Source: Euclidia mi
Lineage: Eukaryota > Arthropoda > Insecta > Lepidoptera > Erebidae
DNA length: 64,000 nt
Assembly: GCA_944739405.2 (NCBI GenBank)
Contig: OX123186.2
Coordinates: 16,547,552 to 16,611,551 of the forward strand
Direction of reading: 5' to 3'
This document shows positions 10,434 to 22,079 of this stretch, piece after piece. The position numbers and the translations under genes were made by a program. Numbering within the stretch: the stretch's first letter is position 1; each line of letters opens with the position of its first letter. The notes beneath the pieces were generated by a model. It saw nothing but the letters and a program-made list of their open reading frames with translations, was not told the DNA's origin and ran no database searches.

Positions 10434-11184
10434 TTTTTAATATGAGGCAGCGATAGTTAATTAGAGAGGGGCCCGGGTAGGGCCACCTAAGCTGCCATTG
10501 ACTTTTCGATGTTGTGTGTATATCCTTCTTTTTCGAGAAATACATGAAAATAATTGAAGCTAGCAGTAAATCCAATGAAAAATTAAATCATCAAGAGTAA
10601 TATAATTTTTATTCTTACGGTTTGCTCAACTTTTATCGACAAGAAAATTAACGCGATTATGTTTGGTATTTAATACACTTTGGAATACTTAATACAATTT
10701 GGCCATAGACATATGTAAATATAACAACATAGACTTCACAAAATGTACTATATATGTAGACAAAACTAACACTACTATGTTAGCGTCATTAAAATTAGAA
10801 AAAAACGATTTCTCAATTTTTTTACAAGCAAGCCTGAATTGAATAACCTTGCCTCATTAACACTTTAAAGCAATTCCTTACAATGAGTAAGCTACGTAAA
10901 ACAGATTTTCAGATTACATTAGACTGTAGAAGCATGTTCGTTAGCGAAACACATCACAACGAGGAGTGTTTGCGTTTCTGACAAATGTTTGTGTAGAACC
11001 GGGGTGGCGCGGCGAGGTCCGAAATCTTGAACTATTTGTTAGCGCCCGTCTTGGCGTGGCGTAGCTTTGAAATTATGCATTGCAACTATACTCCTAAGTG
11101 TTATGTTTAGTGCGATGTTGCTGTTTAAAACATGTATTGAAGGAATATGTTGGAAAAGTTCCGTTTAAGGGACTGGAAAAACAA

Positions 11185-11905
11185 TGTGATGTTATTTTTT
11201 GCATGTTATAATAAATTGCGAATTTTAATTTATTTGATCATGTATGTGATATTTAATTACTTCTGAGTTTAGCTTTACAATCAAGTTTTGTGACTGCTAT
11301 GCTGCTATGATCATTGTTGAAATAGAGAATTTTTGAAATTGAAATAATAACTTTTGATGTTTCACAAATTAAAATATAGTTAAAAACTACAAAATTTACT
11401 ACTAGATCAAGGCAACTAGACCTGACTGTGCATAAGATAAAAAATATGACACGAAACACCATTAGAAATTTCGGGCCTGTTCGAAGATGTTCTAAGTATC
11501 CTTATTTGAATAATATGAGTCCCCAATAAGAGGCTTAATCCTTGGCGACTTGCGCTAAGGATTAAGCCTCTGTTTGAATTGTTCCATTTTAAAATATTCT
11601 TAAGGTTCATGACTATAATATTTCTGATTCCATACTAATATTTTAAATGCGAAAGTGTGTTCTTTCACGTCGCAATTGAGCCAAGTTGGGATATAATATT
11701 TGTGTGTGGTAATAGTTAGGAGGCTGAAGTGTGCAATAGACCACTTTTACATCGAACATCGACACCCACGCAGGTAGAGCAAGGGCGAAGTCCTTAATCC
11801 TTTCTGAAATTTGTATTTTACTTTTCCTTTCTGAAATAATATTTTTTATTTAACCACTGAATAACGCCACAGAAAGTTGAGTATCTATAAATAAAACTAT
11901 TACTA
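11185..11905. other. Segment unique to duplication copy A
   Basis: Copy B passes directly from GGACTGAGAAAAC to TAACTACCC, whereas copy A has about 720 bases between the corresponding points. The segment holds a near-perfect hairpin: 11529-11547 and 11553-11571 are reverse complements with one mismatch around a 5-base loop. It is either an insertion in A or a deletion in B. Confidence 0.55.
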
Positions 11906-13205
11906 ACTACTCAAAGCCCGACTCAACCAAAAACTTTCTGAAACAGTTTATTTAATTTCTAAATCTGTTCACATGATTGGTGTCCGCGTTGGATGAACAT
12001 TTCATATGTTATAAAGTTGTGGGCCTGTAATTCCACCTGTCTTGTTCTAAGCACAGTTTAATGGCAGCTGGTTTGTTCACGACAAATTCCGATGGATCAT
12101 CGAAGTTTTCCGAGTTTAGGAGCATAATATACGATGGTGTATTGCGTTGAGCGTATAAACTTAATGTTGCTTCTCCAGGAAGAATTTGCAGAAATATAAT
12201 TATGTCTTACTTTTTCTTCATGTTTATGGTTTTGTGCGCAATATAAAAGATGTTTTTTTTTAGCACTTTAGCACACAAAACCAACGAATAATGCAAAACT
12301 AAAATAAATATACATTTGTTTAAAAAGTTATTTTGCTTGTTACATTGACGTTGATCCGTCAGCATAAGAGGGTTTGCAGCATTGCAAATCCGTATTTTCC
12401 ATACTCACTAGGAATTAGTCGAGCAAATATTTTAATTCGTAGAAAAATATCCTCTTTTCCGTTGGACTGACAAATTGCTTTTATATTAGACAAGTTTGTA
12501 TAGTCTTTTGTTCTAGCTGTGAAATTAAAGGAGTTTTGGTTAATCTTTGAATTAAAATTTTACCGTTATATAACGATCTTGAAATGTTTCGAATTTCTTT
12601 TGTGTAACATTAATGATTCAAGTTTTAAGTCGTGTTGAAGCCTCAACAGGGGCTTTAAAACTTTTCAAGATACATTTAATGCTTTTCTACGTCATCGTCA
12701 GATGTTTTGGTTGTACTGTCTGTACTGTCTGTTTCACTGAAGGGTTTTACGATGATATGGTTTTATCTTACTGTATTTACCAACGATGAGTTGGGTACTT
12801 TGATAAATATTGGAGACATATTTTTAATAAACTATATTATCAAGAAAGTACACCACCCACCTAATAGTAAATAGAACCTTAGGGTATACACAACCCTCTT
12901 CAATATTTAGCCGATTAGATTTTCAACTACCAGCACAGCATCTCCTCTTTGACTACTGTGCAAAACATTCCAGAATGGTTGCACTCTTCCAAGTATCTCT
13001 TGCGAGTTTAATTTATATTTTTGTACACAAAAGCAAATCTTGACATCCTAGAATCCAGAACCATTACCAAATTTTAGGTTTTACGCAATAACGAAACATC
13101 GTTTTTATCATTTAGAACTTAAAGATAGACTAGAGGACCCGTGCTGCTCCACAGCATATTATAATATTAGAAAAAAGCTAGTTATAGTCTTTATCCTACC
13201 TGGAC

Positions 13206-13466
13206 AAGTTTGAAACTGTAGAACAAAGACAGATTAGGCATGCTAGCCGTAGGAAAGATTTAACAAGACTTGTTCAGGCTAAATTAAATGTCGTACAACA
13301 CAGTTCTTTAGTCCAAGCAGTAAGCATCTTTAATAAACTGCCAGTTGACATGAAAGGTATTAACAGCATACATATTTTTAAAAATAAATTAAAGTCATTT
13401 CTCTTGAAAAAGGGCTACTACAGCATAGACGAGTTTCAAAATGATAGCATGTCGAATTATTTGTAA
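13206..13466 (+). pseudogene. C-terminal fragment of a non-LTR retrotransposon reverse transcriptase
   Basis: The frame, without an ATG, encodes about 86 residues ending FKNKLKSFLLKKGYYSIDEF and a short tail. The IFNKLPVDMK then FKNKLKSFLL pattern is the usual extreme C-terminus of CR1/Jockey-group LINE polymerases, behind the thumb region. The catalytic domain is absent (5' truncation). The downstream AT-rich stretch to about 13660, ending in AATGAATAAATGACTAAATG, is probably its 3' UTR and tail. The exact clade is uncertain. Confidence 0.6.
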
Positions 13467-13837
13467 TTTTATTATGAACTTTTTAACTTATATAATTTCT
13501 GTAATGACATCCCAATCAATGTGACATTCTATTTATTTTGTACTGTAAGGTTATTTCTTTTTTTTTTTTTTTTAATAATGTTATTTTTATTATGTTTAGT
13601 ATGTAAGTTTGAAATTCTACACAATATTTTTTGTAATGAATAAATGACTAAATGACTTATCTACTCACACGGTAGGTACAATACTGTATGTAATACATTG
13701 TCAGTAGACAAAAACGAACTATATTTCAACATTATTAAAAAAACGTTTATTTATTTGTTTAGAAAAAAAGGTTTCATTACTGCTAAAAATTAATTAAGAG
13801 AGGGAAAACTCAAAAGGAAATCCCTATGCCAATCCGT

Positions 13838-14035
13838 CTGGCCAGCGTGGTATAGTAGGCCAAAACCTTCATAAGGAGAGGTTCAAGTCCTGCAGTGGAC
13901 TGCAAAAGGCTGTTCATGATGAACAATAATTAAAATTTTTTTTTCATTTCGTGTGCTTCACAGCATTTTGCAGTCCACTGCTGGACTGAAGGCTCTTCGT
14001 ATGGAGGTTTTGGCCAACTATACCACACTGGCCAA
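13838..14035. repeat. Two RTE-type LINE 3' tails in inverted orientation
   Basis: The segment 13838-13911 contains GGCCAGCGTGGTATAGTAGG and GCAGTGGACTGCAAAAGG. The segment 13962-14035 is its imperfect reverse complement with CAGTCCACTGCTGGAC and CCACACTGGCC. The GGCCAGCGTGG ... CAGTGG pattern is the 3' UTR signature also seen after the LINE fragment at 54165-54570. About 50 bases separate the arms. Confidence 0.65.
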
Positions 14036-14249
14036 ACGGGTTGGTATAGGTAGCTTCGTATTGTCTTATCTTTATTTGAGAATGGTGAACAAATCAAGCA
14101 GGACTACCATGAAAATGTTAATTTTTAAAATTTCGGACGAAAGAATATCATGAATAGTACCTGCCGTGGAGATGTTTCAGACTTCTTTTTTGTGAATCAT
14201 GCGGCGAGTTTAGTTTTGATAGGAATGGTAGCTTTGGTAGCAATCGTAA

Positions 14250-14466
14250 GTAACATTTCTACCAAAACTACTATTCCTACCGAAAATAGTATTCCTATCA
14301 AAACTACTATTTGTACCAAAACTACTATTCGTACTAACACTATCATATCTATCATTTTTTTAAACTACCATTTCTACCATACCCGCCGGTGCTGTCAAAA
14401 GTACCTTTTCCCTCAAAACTACTATTCTTACCAAAGCTACAATTTCTACCATAACTACCACTTGTA
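14250..14466 (+). repeat. Degenerate 18-bp minisatellite
   Basis: Units resembling ACCAAAACTACTATTCCT recur about every 18 bases, with drift and a central interruption near 14340-14400. They create an artificial threonine/isoleucine-rich frame. No function can be inferred. Confidence 0.7.
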
Positions 14467-14639
14467 ATATAATTATAATTATGACAATAGTACTATGAAC
14501 ATCTGTAATATGTTCCACATAAAAAAAAAATAAGATGCCCGAAGAAAGTCCGTAATTTAAATACACAAAAATTTTCCTAACATAAAACGTAATTTACCCG
14601 TCTGTAGGGTTGATATTTCCAACATTAGGCGGAAATTTC

Positions 14640-14935
14640 ACTATATTTGGAGAAAATTCCTCGGGTCGCGGGTGTACTGACGTCGTTACCGCGACCCCGT
14701 CATGAGGGTCGATAGAGGAACACCGCGGTGTTTTAGTGGGTATCTAGAACATCTAGGAGGGACAGCCGAGCCACACACCCCCCTCCACCAGCCCAAACTC
14801 GGTACAGAGTTGGCTTGTCCCTTTGAGGGACAGTTCGTAACTGGATTTCATCGCGATACAAAAAAAGGGGGAAAATTCCTCAACATCAGAGATCAGTTCA
14901 CCCAATATTAAGGGTTAACTGCTAACATTCGGGGA
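14640..14935 (-). repeat. GC-rich fragment, probably non-LTR retrotransposon 5' UTR
   Basis: The segment contains CACCGCGGTG and GTTTTAGTGGGTAT. On the minus strand this reads ACCCACTAAAAC then CACCGCGGTG, similar to 60755-60772 (TTACCCACTAAAACCACCAC) and to the ATGGTGTTCCTCTATC stretch at 45672. These are recurring GC-rich pieces in AT-rich DNA without coding capacity. Clade assignment was not possible. Confidence 0.4.
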
Positions 14936-16119
14936 ATATTACCTGCCATCAGAGATAATTCACTATAGTGATAATTTTACCAACATCGGGTATAATTTTA
15001 CACACCACCACACTCACACCCGTATGAAAGTAAGGCAAGGTCACCTTAAGAAGGCATAACGGTTTTTCCTGGCTGTTACCGTAAGGAACTTATTAGATGC
15101 CATAAAAATATTTTTGAATTTAGAACCGTCCATGTAGAGAGAAAGCAATGGAATCTTAAGAAATTTATAGGAAAATATTGAAAAATAAGTTCAATGTCCA
15201 CACCTATCTTCCTTCAAACTTACCCAATTTAAATGAGCATACCATCAAATGAAAGAGCTCTTTTCAGCGCGTGTTATAGGCCTATAACGAAACGCCTACC
15301 TCAATGAGAAGCAGATATATATAGAAGCAGAAAGTCATTGACTACGGCTACGAAAACGTAAAAAATGTATGGGAGAAAACTGTTTTTGCATATAACTTGA
15401 TGAATGTGCAAGTTAGGTAATTTCTAATGCTTGATGACAAATCTATGCAGCGAGCGCTTTCATTTAAAAAAAAATCACGTGAATCGGCTGGGTAGAACGG
15501 GCTGGCCGACTCGTATTATAAAACACAAATTCTTTTAATATATAGATAACAAAATGTATGTATTCATACACTTCTGAAATGTCCTTTGATACGCAACCTA
15601 TAACACCAAGTTGAGGGCATAACGGCACAGAAACAATTTATCCAAATTTAGCTCTGATCGTCGTAAATTTGATTTGGATACTGAATGATTAATGGTCTCC
15701 AAATATTTTGTTCCAAATCAAATTGTTTGTTTGGCGACAAACACAAACTGCGATTATAAAGCTGTCGTAAATTGTATATACTATCGTTTCCTGTACTTTA
15801 TATATCAAATTTGTATTTCCACGTCAGACCAGCACGGGTATGTCACTCAAAATTCTTTGAGCTGTTATACAGTCTTAAAATAGTTCCAGTTTTCATATTG
15901 CTATTTAGTACAGAGTGCTAAAATTTGCAGTCATTTCAATCACGTCTTGTGTGATCTCTAAATATATATTTTTAGTATTCAACACAAATTGGAAACGATT
16001 ATATAATTTCCAAAATTTTTCTGCTGAATGCTTGTGACAGAAGTGAATTTCAGTCGGTAGGTTTCAAAAATGGATGAATCCAAAACTGATTCATAGCTTT
16101 TATGTTAATTTAAAACGGG

Positions 16120-16401
16120 TTACGTAAGATTGCAGAAAGAAATATATTCAAATGATTCATTTACATGAGGCAACGCGAGGACCTTCGCCCTGGTTTTTGG
16201 ACTTTCGTGGACGCTGGACCGCACGTATCTTGACCAAGAAATTTGAATCTTATCACTGAAAAAGTAAAGTTTACGTTTAGTTGTCATAGCATTTTTCGCC
16301 GACACGCCGGATGGTTTCAAATGCTTTGTGCGATCTATTTGGACGTTCAGCAATACAGTTCTCTGAAATAGTCGTTTTGTCAGCACGATATTTGCTGACA
16401 T
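16120..16401 (-). pseudogene. Possible mariner/maT-type transposase fragment
   Basis: A 93-codon frame contains KLYFFSDKIQ, which resembles the first catalytic Asp context (FFSDEK) of mariner-group transposases, preceded by LTKRLFQRTVLLNVQIDRTK as in the linker of such enzymes. The remaining catalytic residues are not present and no inverted ends were found. It is a weak resemblance and may be chance. Confidence 0.25.
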
Positions 16402-17069
16402 AGTTCATCAGCTACATAGATGAATAAATAATTTAAAAAACGATGAAACAAGTAAACAAAAAAATATAAACCACAAAATACTTGCAGCTACATGTTTGGC
16501 TATAACGTGGTCTTGAATAATGCCTCTTATGGTGCCTACAAGGATCTTATATGTGACTACGCTTTCTTTCATAAGGCGTTGGGAACTTCACTTCAACTCA
16601 TCCTCAAAGCATATGAGAAAGAATCTTTTTCATAGCGTATCTGACAATTTTTCTAAGCCTCACATAGTGCAGGCTACGTCTCATACTTTAAAATAATATA
16701 AAAAACCCAGAACATCTTCGTATAAATGGGATACAGGGTACAAGGCAGTGGAATGCTAAATCTCAACAATAAGTAAAATTACACTCAACAATAATTTTGG
16801 TACAATATGACGTAACTTTTGAGAAGAAATGCTTTACTGGTTTTAGTAGCTTTCTGTATCATTGGACCAGTTGCTCTCTAGCTAAGGATCGATGTAGCAT
16901 TCTTTGTGAGTGGAATCGGCGTTGGTCTAGTCACACACTTGAGATCCAATCGCACTACAACTCACTATTTACTTTCTATGTAAGAAATGGGATAAACGTA
17001 CTTCGTTGGCATTTACTAATATTTGTGTTCAATCGCGAAATTATTTAAAAATAAAAGCGAAGGCGTCCC

Positions 17070-17105
17070 GTGACCATGGCTGGTGCTACCCACGCCGAAA
17101 CGTCG
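17070..17105 (+). other. Penelope-type 3' motif (third copy)
   Basis: GTGACCATGGC, a short imperfect stem and then GCCGAAACGTCG match the 3' motifs of the two Penelope-like copies at 2217-2250 and 3028-3062. No Penelope coding sequence is recognisable upstream, so this is probably the tail of a heavily decayed copy. Confidence 0.45.
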
Positions 17106-17239
17106 AAGTAAGTACAAAGTATTTTTGACTAATAACGCTATTATTACGTTTTTACATTAATCTTAAGCTCGTGTACAACTCACGAAATTGTTAAAGTAGG
17201 TGTTTATTCATTCGAATTACTATAGTAACGCAATTATTA

Positions 17240-17500
17240 GATCTCGTGGTCGATTCCCGGGTGAGGCAAAAGTGTTACAAAAATTTTCCGTATTGTCATT
17301 TGCAGCACTAAGTCTAGAATGTGCCCGATAACGCCAATAGGCTCCCCTTTTATTACGTGCGACCTAAAATTCGTAAGATGGCGAAATGTGGGTGTAATAC
17401 TACACCTCTGGCTACCACTTCAGGGATACAGAAGTGTGCCTATAAAAAAAAATTTTGATAGCCATCGTGATCACTTAACACTAAGTAGAGACCAGCCTCC
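17240..17500 (+). repeat. tRNA-derived SINE, copy 1
   Basis: A B-box-like GGTCGATTCCCGGG at 17248 is followed by GGCAAAAGTGTTAC, AATAGGCTCCCC, TTATTACGTG, CGAAATGTGGGTGTAATA, CTACCACTTCAGGGATACAG and GTGTGCCTAT. The same body follows tRNA-like heads at 22080-22325 and 37040-37265. The 5' head (A box) is degraded here. Confidence 0.7.
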
Positions 17501-17623
17501 CGTGCCCCTATAAGAATTAATCAGAAAATGTCGAGATTACCCGTGTATGACAAAACTTACGAAATAAGCAATGCACGAAACTTTACTTAGTCGTGAAAAT
17601 AGTTTAAAACTTGTCAAAAATTA

Positions 17624-17695
17624 TTCCGATACCGGGAATCGAACCCGAGGCTCCTGGGTGAGAGCCAGGTATCCTAGCCACTAGGCCATATCGGA
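17624..17695 (-). tRNA. tRNA-Glu (anticodon CTC)
   Basis: The 72-nt sequence folds into a standard cloverleaf: acceptor TCCGATA pairs perfectly with TATCGGA, discriminator A. The D arm is GCCT/AGGA with an AGTGGCT loop. The anticodon stem CCTGG/CCAGG surrounds CTCTCAC, giving anticodon CTC (reads GAG). The T arm TCGGG/CCCGG has loop TTCGATT. The internal A and B promoter boxes are intact, and a T run lies just downstream (the A run at 17616-17620 on the plus strand) as a Pol III terminator. The layout fits insect tRNA-Glu; the acceptor stem differs from the TCCCATA I remember for Drosophila, but compensating bases keep every pair. It lacks the body and tail of the nearby SINEs, so a real tRNA gene is more likely than a SINE head. 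Confidence 0.9.
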
Positions 17696-19229
17696 TGATG
17701 ATATAAAGAAGTAAATATTATATTAGGTATCTTATGCACTATGGCTAGGAACGTAGTTTCAAGGTTAATATCCTGATTTTCCACAAATATACGAAAGTAA
17801 ATAATGCAAGCAGTAAATCTAATGAAAAATGGATTCAGTAAGACAGTTATTTACAAGGAAATCAATGCGATCGCGCGGTATTAACACTTTATACATTTTG
17901 GCCACAGTAGAGATAGATATAATAATATACAATGAACGACACCTTCACAACATTTAAGAACTTTATAGAACGTCAAAATTAACAAAAATTTGTTATCGTC
18001 ATCGACATAAAAAATAACCCTTGCCAACAATTCAAAACTTAGCATGAATAACTATGCGCCATAATCAAGCAATTCTTTACAATGAGTAAGCATCGTAAAA
18101 CAGATTATATTGAGATTGCAGAAGCATTTTCGTTAGGGAAACACATCACAGCGAAGGAGTGTTTGCGTTTCTGACAAATGTTTGTGTAGAACCGGGGTGG
18201 CGCGGCGAGGTCCGAAATCTTGAACTATTTGTTAGCGCCCGTCTTGGCGTGGCGTAGCTTTGAAATGATGCATTGCAACTATCCTCCTAAGTGTTATGTT
18301 TATTACGATATATGATGTTGCTGGTTGAGAACACGTATTGAAGTAATATGTAGTAAACGTTCCGTTTTACGGACTGAGAAAACTAACTACCCAAAATCCG
18401 GCCCAACCAAAAAGTTTCTGAAACAGTTTATTTAATTCACAAATCTGTTCACATGATTGGTGTCCGCGTTGGGCGAACATTTCATCTATTCTAAAGTTGT
18501 AGGCCTGTAATTTCACCCGTCTTGTTCCAAGCACAGTTTAATGGCAGCTGGTTTTGTTCACGACAAATTCCGATGGATCAACGAAGTTTGTCGAGTTTAG
18601 GAGCAAAATATACGATGGTGTATTGCGTTGAGCGTAAAAACTTGCTGTTGCTTTATTGCGAATTATTTGCGGCACTACTTATATATTATACATTTTCTTC
18701 ATGTGCATCATGCTCCTAGCTGTAGCTAATGTAACAGATGTAAATGCCTTTTCCTCTCGATAGCTGCGTTGAATCTGATGCTTATGCTGTACGATTTTTT
18801 CCTATTTAGAAGACATACCAACGAGTAGTGCAAAACCAAAATATTTTTTTTAAAAGTCATTTTGTTTGTTACATTATGTGATCCGCCAGCACACAAGAGG
18901 GTATGCAGCATTATGGGTCCGTATTTTTTCACACTCACTAGGAATTAGTTGAGCAAACATTTTAATATAATTCGTAGAAAAATATCCTCTTTTTTGTTGG
19001 ACTGACAAATTGCTTTTATATTAGACAAGTTTGTATAGTCTTTTGTTCTGTTAAATTAAAGGCGTTTTGATGAATCGTTGAATTAAAATTTCACCGTTAC
19101 ATAAAGTTACTGAAATTTTTCGAATTTCTTTTGTGTAACATTGACGATTCAAGCTGAAAGTCGTGTTGAAGCCTTTAAAACTTTTCAAGATACATATAAT
19201 GCTTTTCTACGTCATCGTCAGATGTTTTT

Positions 19230-19960
19230 ACCCGTCTGCGGCGAAGCCCAAAGGAAGGGTAATAGTTTTGGCAGTCTACGTATGTATGTATGTTCCACCG
19301 TAGCACTGAAACTACCGGAACCGATTTTAATAAATGAGCTATCACTAGATTTATAATAATGGCCCGGGTGACATAGATATAGCCTATTTTATCTAAATTT
19401 TCTATTACGGAATTAATACCTCAGATTTGCAAACCTCCAAAAATGTTAAACTGAGATAATCATTACGTGTTTGGTATCAAAAGAAAGGTATTGGTGAGCA
19501 CAATAAACATATGTACATATATTATACTGCTTGAGTCAAAATATAACTTTAAAACGCGGTTGTACTTAGGTACAATTCGCACGGTTCAAACGCTTCGAGT
19601 TACCTGCTTTTCTTTCTTCCTTCCTTTAAATGTGGCAATGTAAATATCGCATGGTTAGTATACATGTCCCATCGGGGTACGTAAAAGGATTTAATAAAAA
19701 AATATGTTTTAAAACTATAACCCGCCTACGTAAAAAGGGGTCTAAAAAGGACGAAACAAGAAAATACCTCATTCAGATATACTATAAATCCAGAGCCGTG
19801 GTCATACCTATTGTATACTAGACTAGTGTACATGTAGTAACCTGCCATGCCTAATGCAGAAGTGTTCCTGGCACTCACATTAGGTATACAATAGGTGCGA
19901 CTCCCTGCGTCCATTTTAGACCCCCTTTTTTACGTAGTCGGGTTTAGTTTTAAAACTTAT
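19230..19960. mobile_element. Insertion private to copy B, starting ACCCGTCTGCGG
   Basis: In copy A the sequence runs GTCAGATGTTTTGGTTGTAC without interruption. In copy B about 730 bases separate GTCAGATGTTTT from TTTTGGTTGT, so the empty site is visible in the sister copy and the junctions share a T run. The left part (19230-19340) contains GCGAAGCCCAAAGGAAGGGT, repeated GTATG and AACTACCGGAACCGATTTTA, familiar parts of insect non-autonomous elements. The right part is the hairpin element at 19703-19958. Confidence 0.65.
19703..19958. repeat. Inverted-repeat (MITE-like) element within the copy B insertion
   Basis: GTTTTAAAACTATAACCCG with CCTACGTAAAAAGGGG at 19703-19748 is mirrored at about 19914-19958 as CCCCCTTTTTTACGTAGTC with GGGTTTAGTTTTAAAAC. 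A nested inner pair, ACCTATTGTATAC (about 19806) and GTATACAATAGGT (about 19884), lies inside. No coding capacity. It could form a long hairpin in RNA or single-stranded DNA. Confidence 0.65.
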
Positions 19961-21025
19961 TTTTGGTTGTATGTACTGTCTGTAAGTGTTTCACTAAAGT
20001 GTTTGACGATTATATTGTTTTACCTAACTGTATTTACCGATGAAGAGTTGGGTACAAACGGCTCCTCTGTATTTTAATAAAGACAAATAGCTTCTTTATA
20101 AATAATGCTAGCTAGCAAGTACCTTCACTACCCGTCTATTAGTAAAGGGTTGCCACTGATGCACCGCATATTTAGCTTAGAGTACATAACCCTCGAAGAT
20201 ATTTAGCCCATTAGATTTCATTTGATCAACTACCAGCACGGGCAGCACGGTGCCTCCTGCTTGACTGCACAAAACAGAAACTCGAGAATTGTTGCACTCT
20301 TCCAAGCATAATTTGCGAGTTTTGTTCATATTTATGCACACAAAAGGAAATCCTAGGATCCTAGAACCCGAAGCTACCACCTATTTTTTTTTAGGTTTTA
20401 CGCAATGATGCAAGATAATCTTATTATTTAGAAATACCAAAATTGGTTTCAAAATTTTCTAAAATAATTTTTAAAAAAATTCTAAAATGTCCTTCGATAC
20501 ACAACCATAGCACAAAGTTGAGGGCATAATGGCACAGAAACAATTTATCCAAATTTTTTTCTGTTTCTGTGATCGTCATACATTTGATTTGGACACTGAA
20601 TGATTAATGGTCTCTAAATACTTTGTTCCAAATCAAATTGCTTGTTTGACGACAAACACAAACTGCGATTATGAAGCTCTCATAAATTGTATATACTTTC
20701 ATTTCCCGTATTTCATGTATGAAATTCGTATTGCCACGTCAGACCAGCAGGGGTATGTAACTCAAAAATTTTATACACTGTTATACAGTCTGAAAGTAGT
20801 TCTAATTTTCATATTGCTATCTACCACAGTATGCTACAATTTGCAGTCATTAATTATTTACTATAGAATCTTATAATGTTATAGTCACTAAAGGTGCGAA
20901 TAGTGTGATCATATTCTATTGTAATCACACATGAACCTCTGAATATATATTTTCATATTTAACACAAATCGGAAACATCATATTTTATGATTTCCAAAGA
21001 AAATTCTACCGAATGATTGCAACCC

Positions 21026-22079
21026 TATAATAAGATATTTGTTAATAAGTTACTGACAATGACAACACCTTGCGTATACATTTCCAGGATTCGTGATGTC
21101 CAAATATCAAATCTTTAACATAACCCAATCTTATGCCATGAGGTCATGTACTTACGATATTTTAGCCAGTATTGCTTCTATCTAAAACAATTTTACCATC
21201 AACCTTATTTTCTATTTATGAATTCCTACGTCACAAGTCATTAAACACAAACTTGAAAACAGCACACACAAAAAATCACCCAGTTCTAAGTAACTCTGTT
21301 TACCCATTAGATTCCATTACACAGGTACATGCAGTTACTAAAGGTATTAACAGTAATTAGTAAAACCTAAAAACTGGTACACTGGGGTGCACAACTGATT
21401 TTGTGTTCGGTCGACGAAGTTAGACATTAGAAACTACTGGAAGTTTTTGGCCCAATTAGGTACTGGAATCTTCTATAACTGTTTGTGTTGCTATTTTATA
21501 TCGCGCAGAATGTAATTAGTATGAGATCTTGACTACAATGACTCAGACACCACTGTATGTATGGTGTAGTAGTTTTTGGCGGTCGTCTTGCCTTTTAGCA
21601 CTGCGCCGAGTGATCGATTGGGTTCGATTCGCGCACGAGGCAACGTATCGAGCCTAGTTTTACTTTGTGGATGATATATGTTAGAAGTTGTCTTAGAAAA
21701 ATAAGACAAAAGAATTGTAACAGACTTGCTTTTTTCCTGTGAGTGTGTGACCATTTCTGGTTTCGGAGTTAACTTTGCTGATTTATTATGAACGGTAAGT
21801 CTTGTCATGCTAATAAGAGCCCTACCGCAAACACCAAAAAGTTGCGGTAAAACCAACTCAAAATGGTGGCATGCACGATTATCCTGTCACTACCAGTTTG
21901 CTGTATGTTTAATCAGACCGCAACGCAAAGTTCTAAGTCACAAATGGTTCTGTCAAGTTTAGCATCTTTTTTGGTCCGATGCTCTGTTCAGGAACTTCTC
22001 GTCCAACCTAAAATATATAGCGTATCTTAAAATAATGAGTAATGTTTTATATAAAGCACAACTAGCATTGATTAATTGA
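21026..22079. other. No gene recognised; one tRNA-like box
   Basis: GGGTTCGATTCGCGCACGAG at about 21618 resembles a Pol III B box and is probably a worn SINE head. The 107-codon minus-strand frame across it (21533-21856) has no protein motif and is not called. Confidence 0.4.

Larger units (their letters stand above)
13120..15565. other. About 2.4 kb of inserted DNA inside duplication copy A
   Basis: The flanks correspond to adjacent sequence in copy B (about 20440-20480), so this stretch was gained by A or lost by B. It contains a LINE 3' fragment (13206-13660), paired RTE-type tails (13838-14035), an 18-bp minisatellite (about 14250-14466) and a GC-rich repeat (14640-14935). The right end has TTCTTTTAATATATAGAT at 15531-15548, a type of end I associate with insect non-autonomous elements. 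Confidence 0.5.
10540..16035 (+). repeat. Duplicated block, copy A (interrupted)
   Basis: This block is colinear with 17786-21025. Shared landmarks include the GC-rich stretch near 10995-11050 matching 18190-18250, the 11915-12140 and 18385-18620 stretches, the 12690 and 19201 stretches, and the 15590-15880 and 20480-20800 stretches. Identity varies from nearly perfect around the GC-rich core to patchy elsewhere. Copy A carries extra DNA at about 11185-11905 and 13120-15565. No protein is encoded by the shared parts. It could be a tandem segmental duplication or two copies of a large non-coding element. Confidence 0.8.
17786..21025 (+). repeat. Duplicated block, copy B
   Basis: This is the counterpart of 10540-16035 in the same orientation, starting near AGCAGTAAATCTAATG and ending near GAAACATCATATT. 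It is about 3.2 kb and more compact than copy A, apart from one private insertion at 19230-19960. It starts about 90 bases from the tRNA-Glu gene. No coding frame is conserved between the copies, so the shared DNA is probably non-coding. Confidence 0.8.

Noticed and set aside
14150..14467. 105-codon Thr/Ile-rich frame
   Set aside because: It is produced by the degenerate 18-bp minisatellite and ends within it.
21533..21856. 107-codon minus-strand frame
   Set aside because: It crosses a tRNA-like repeat head and shows no motif.
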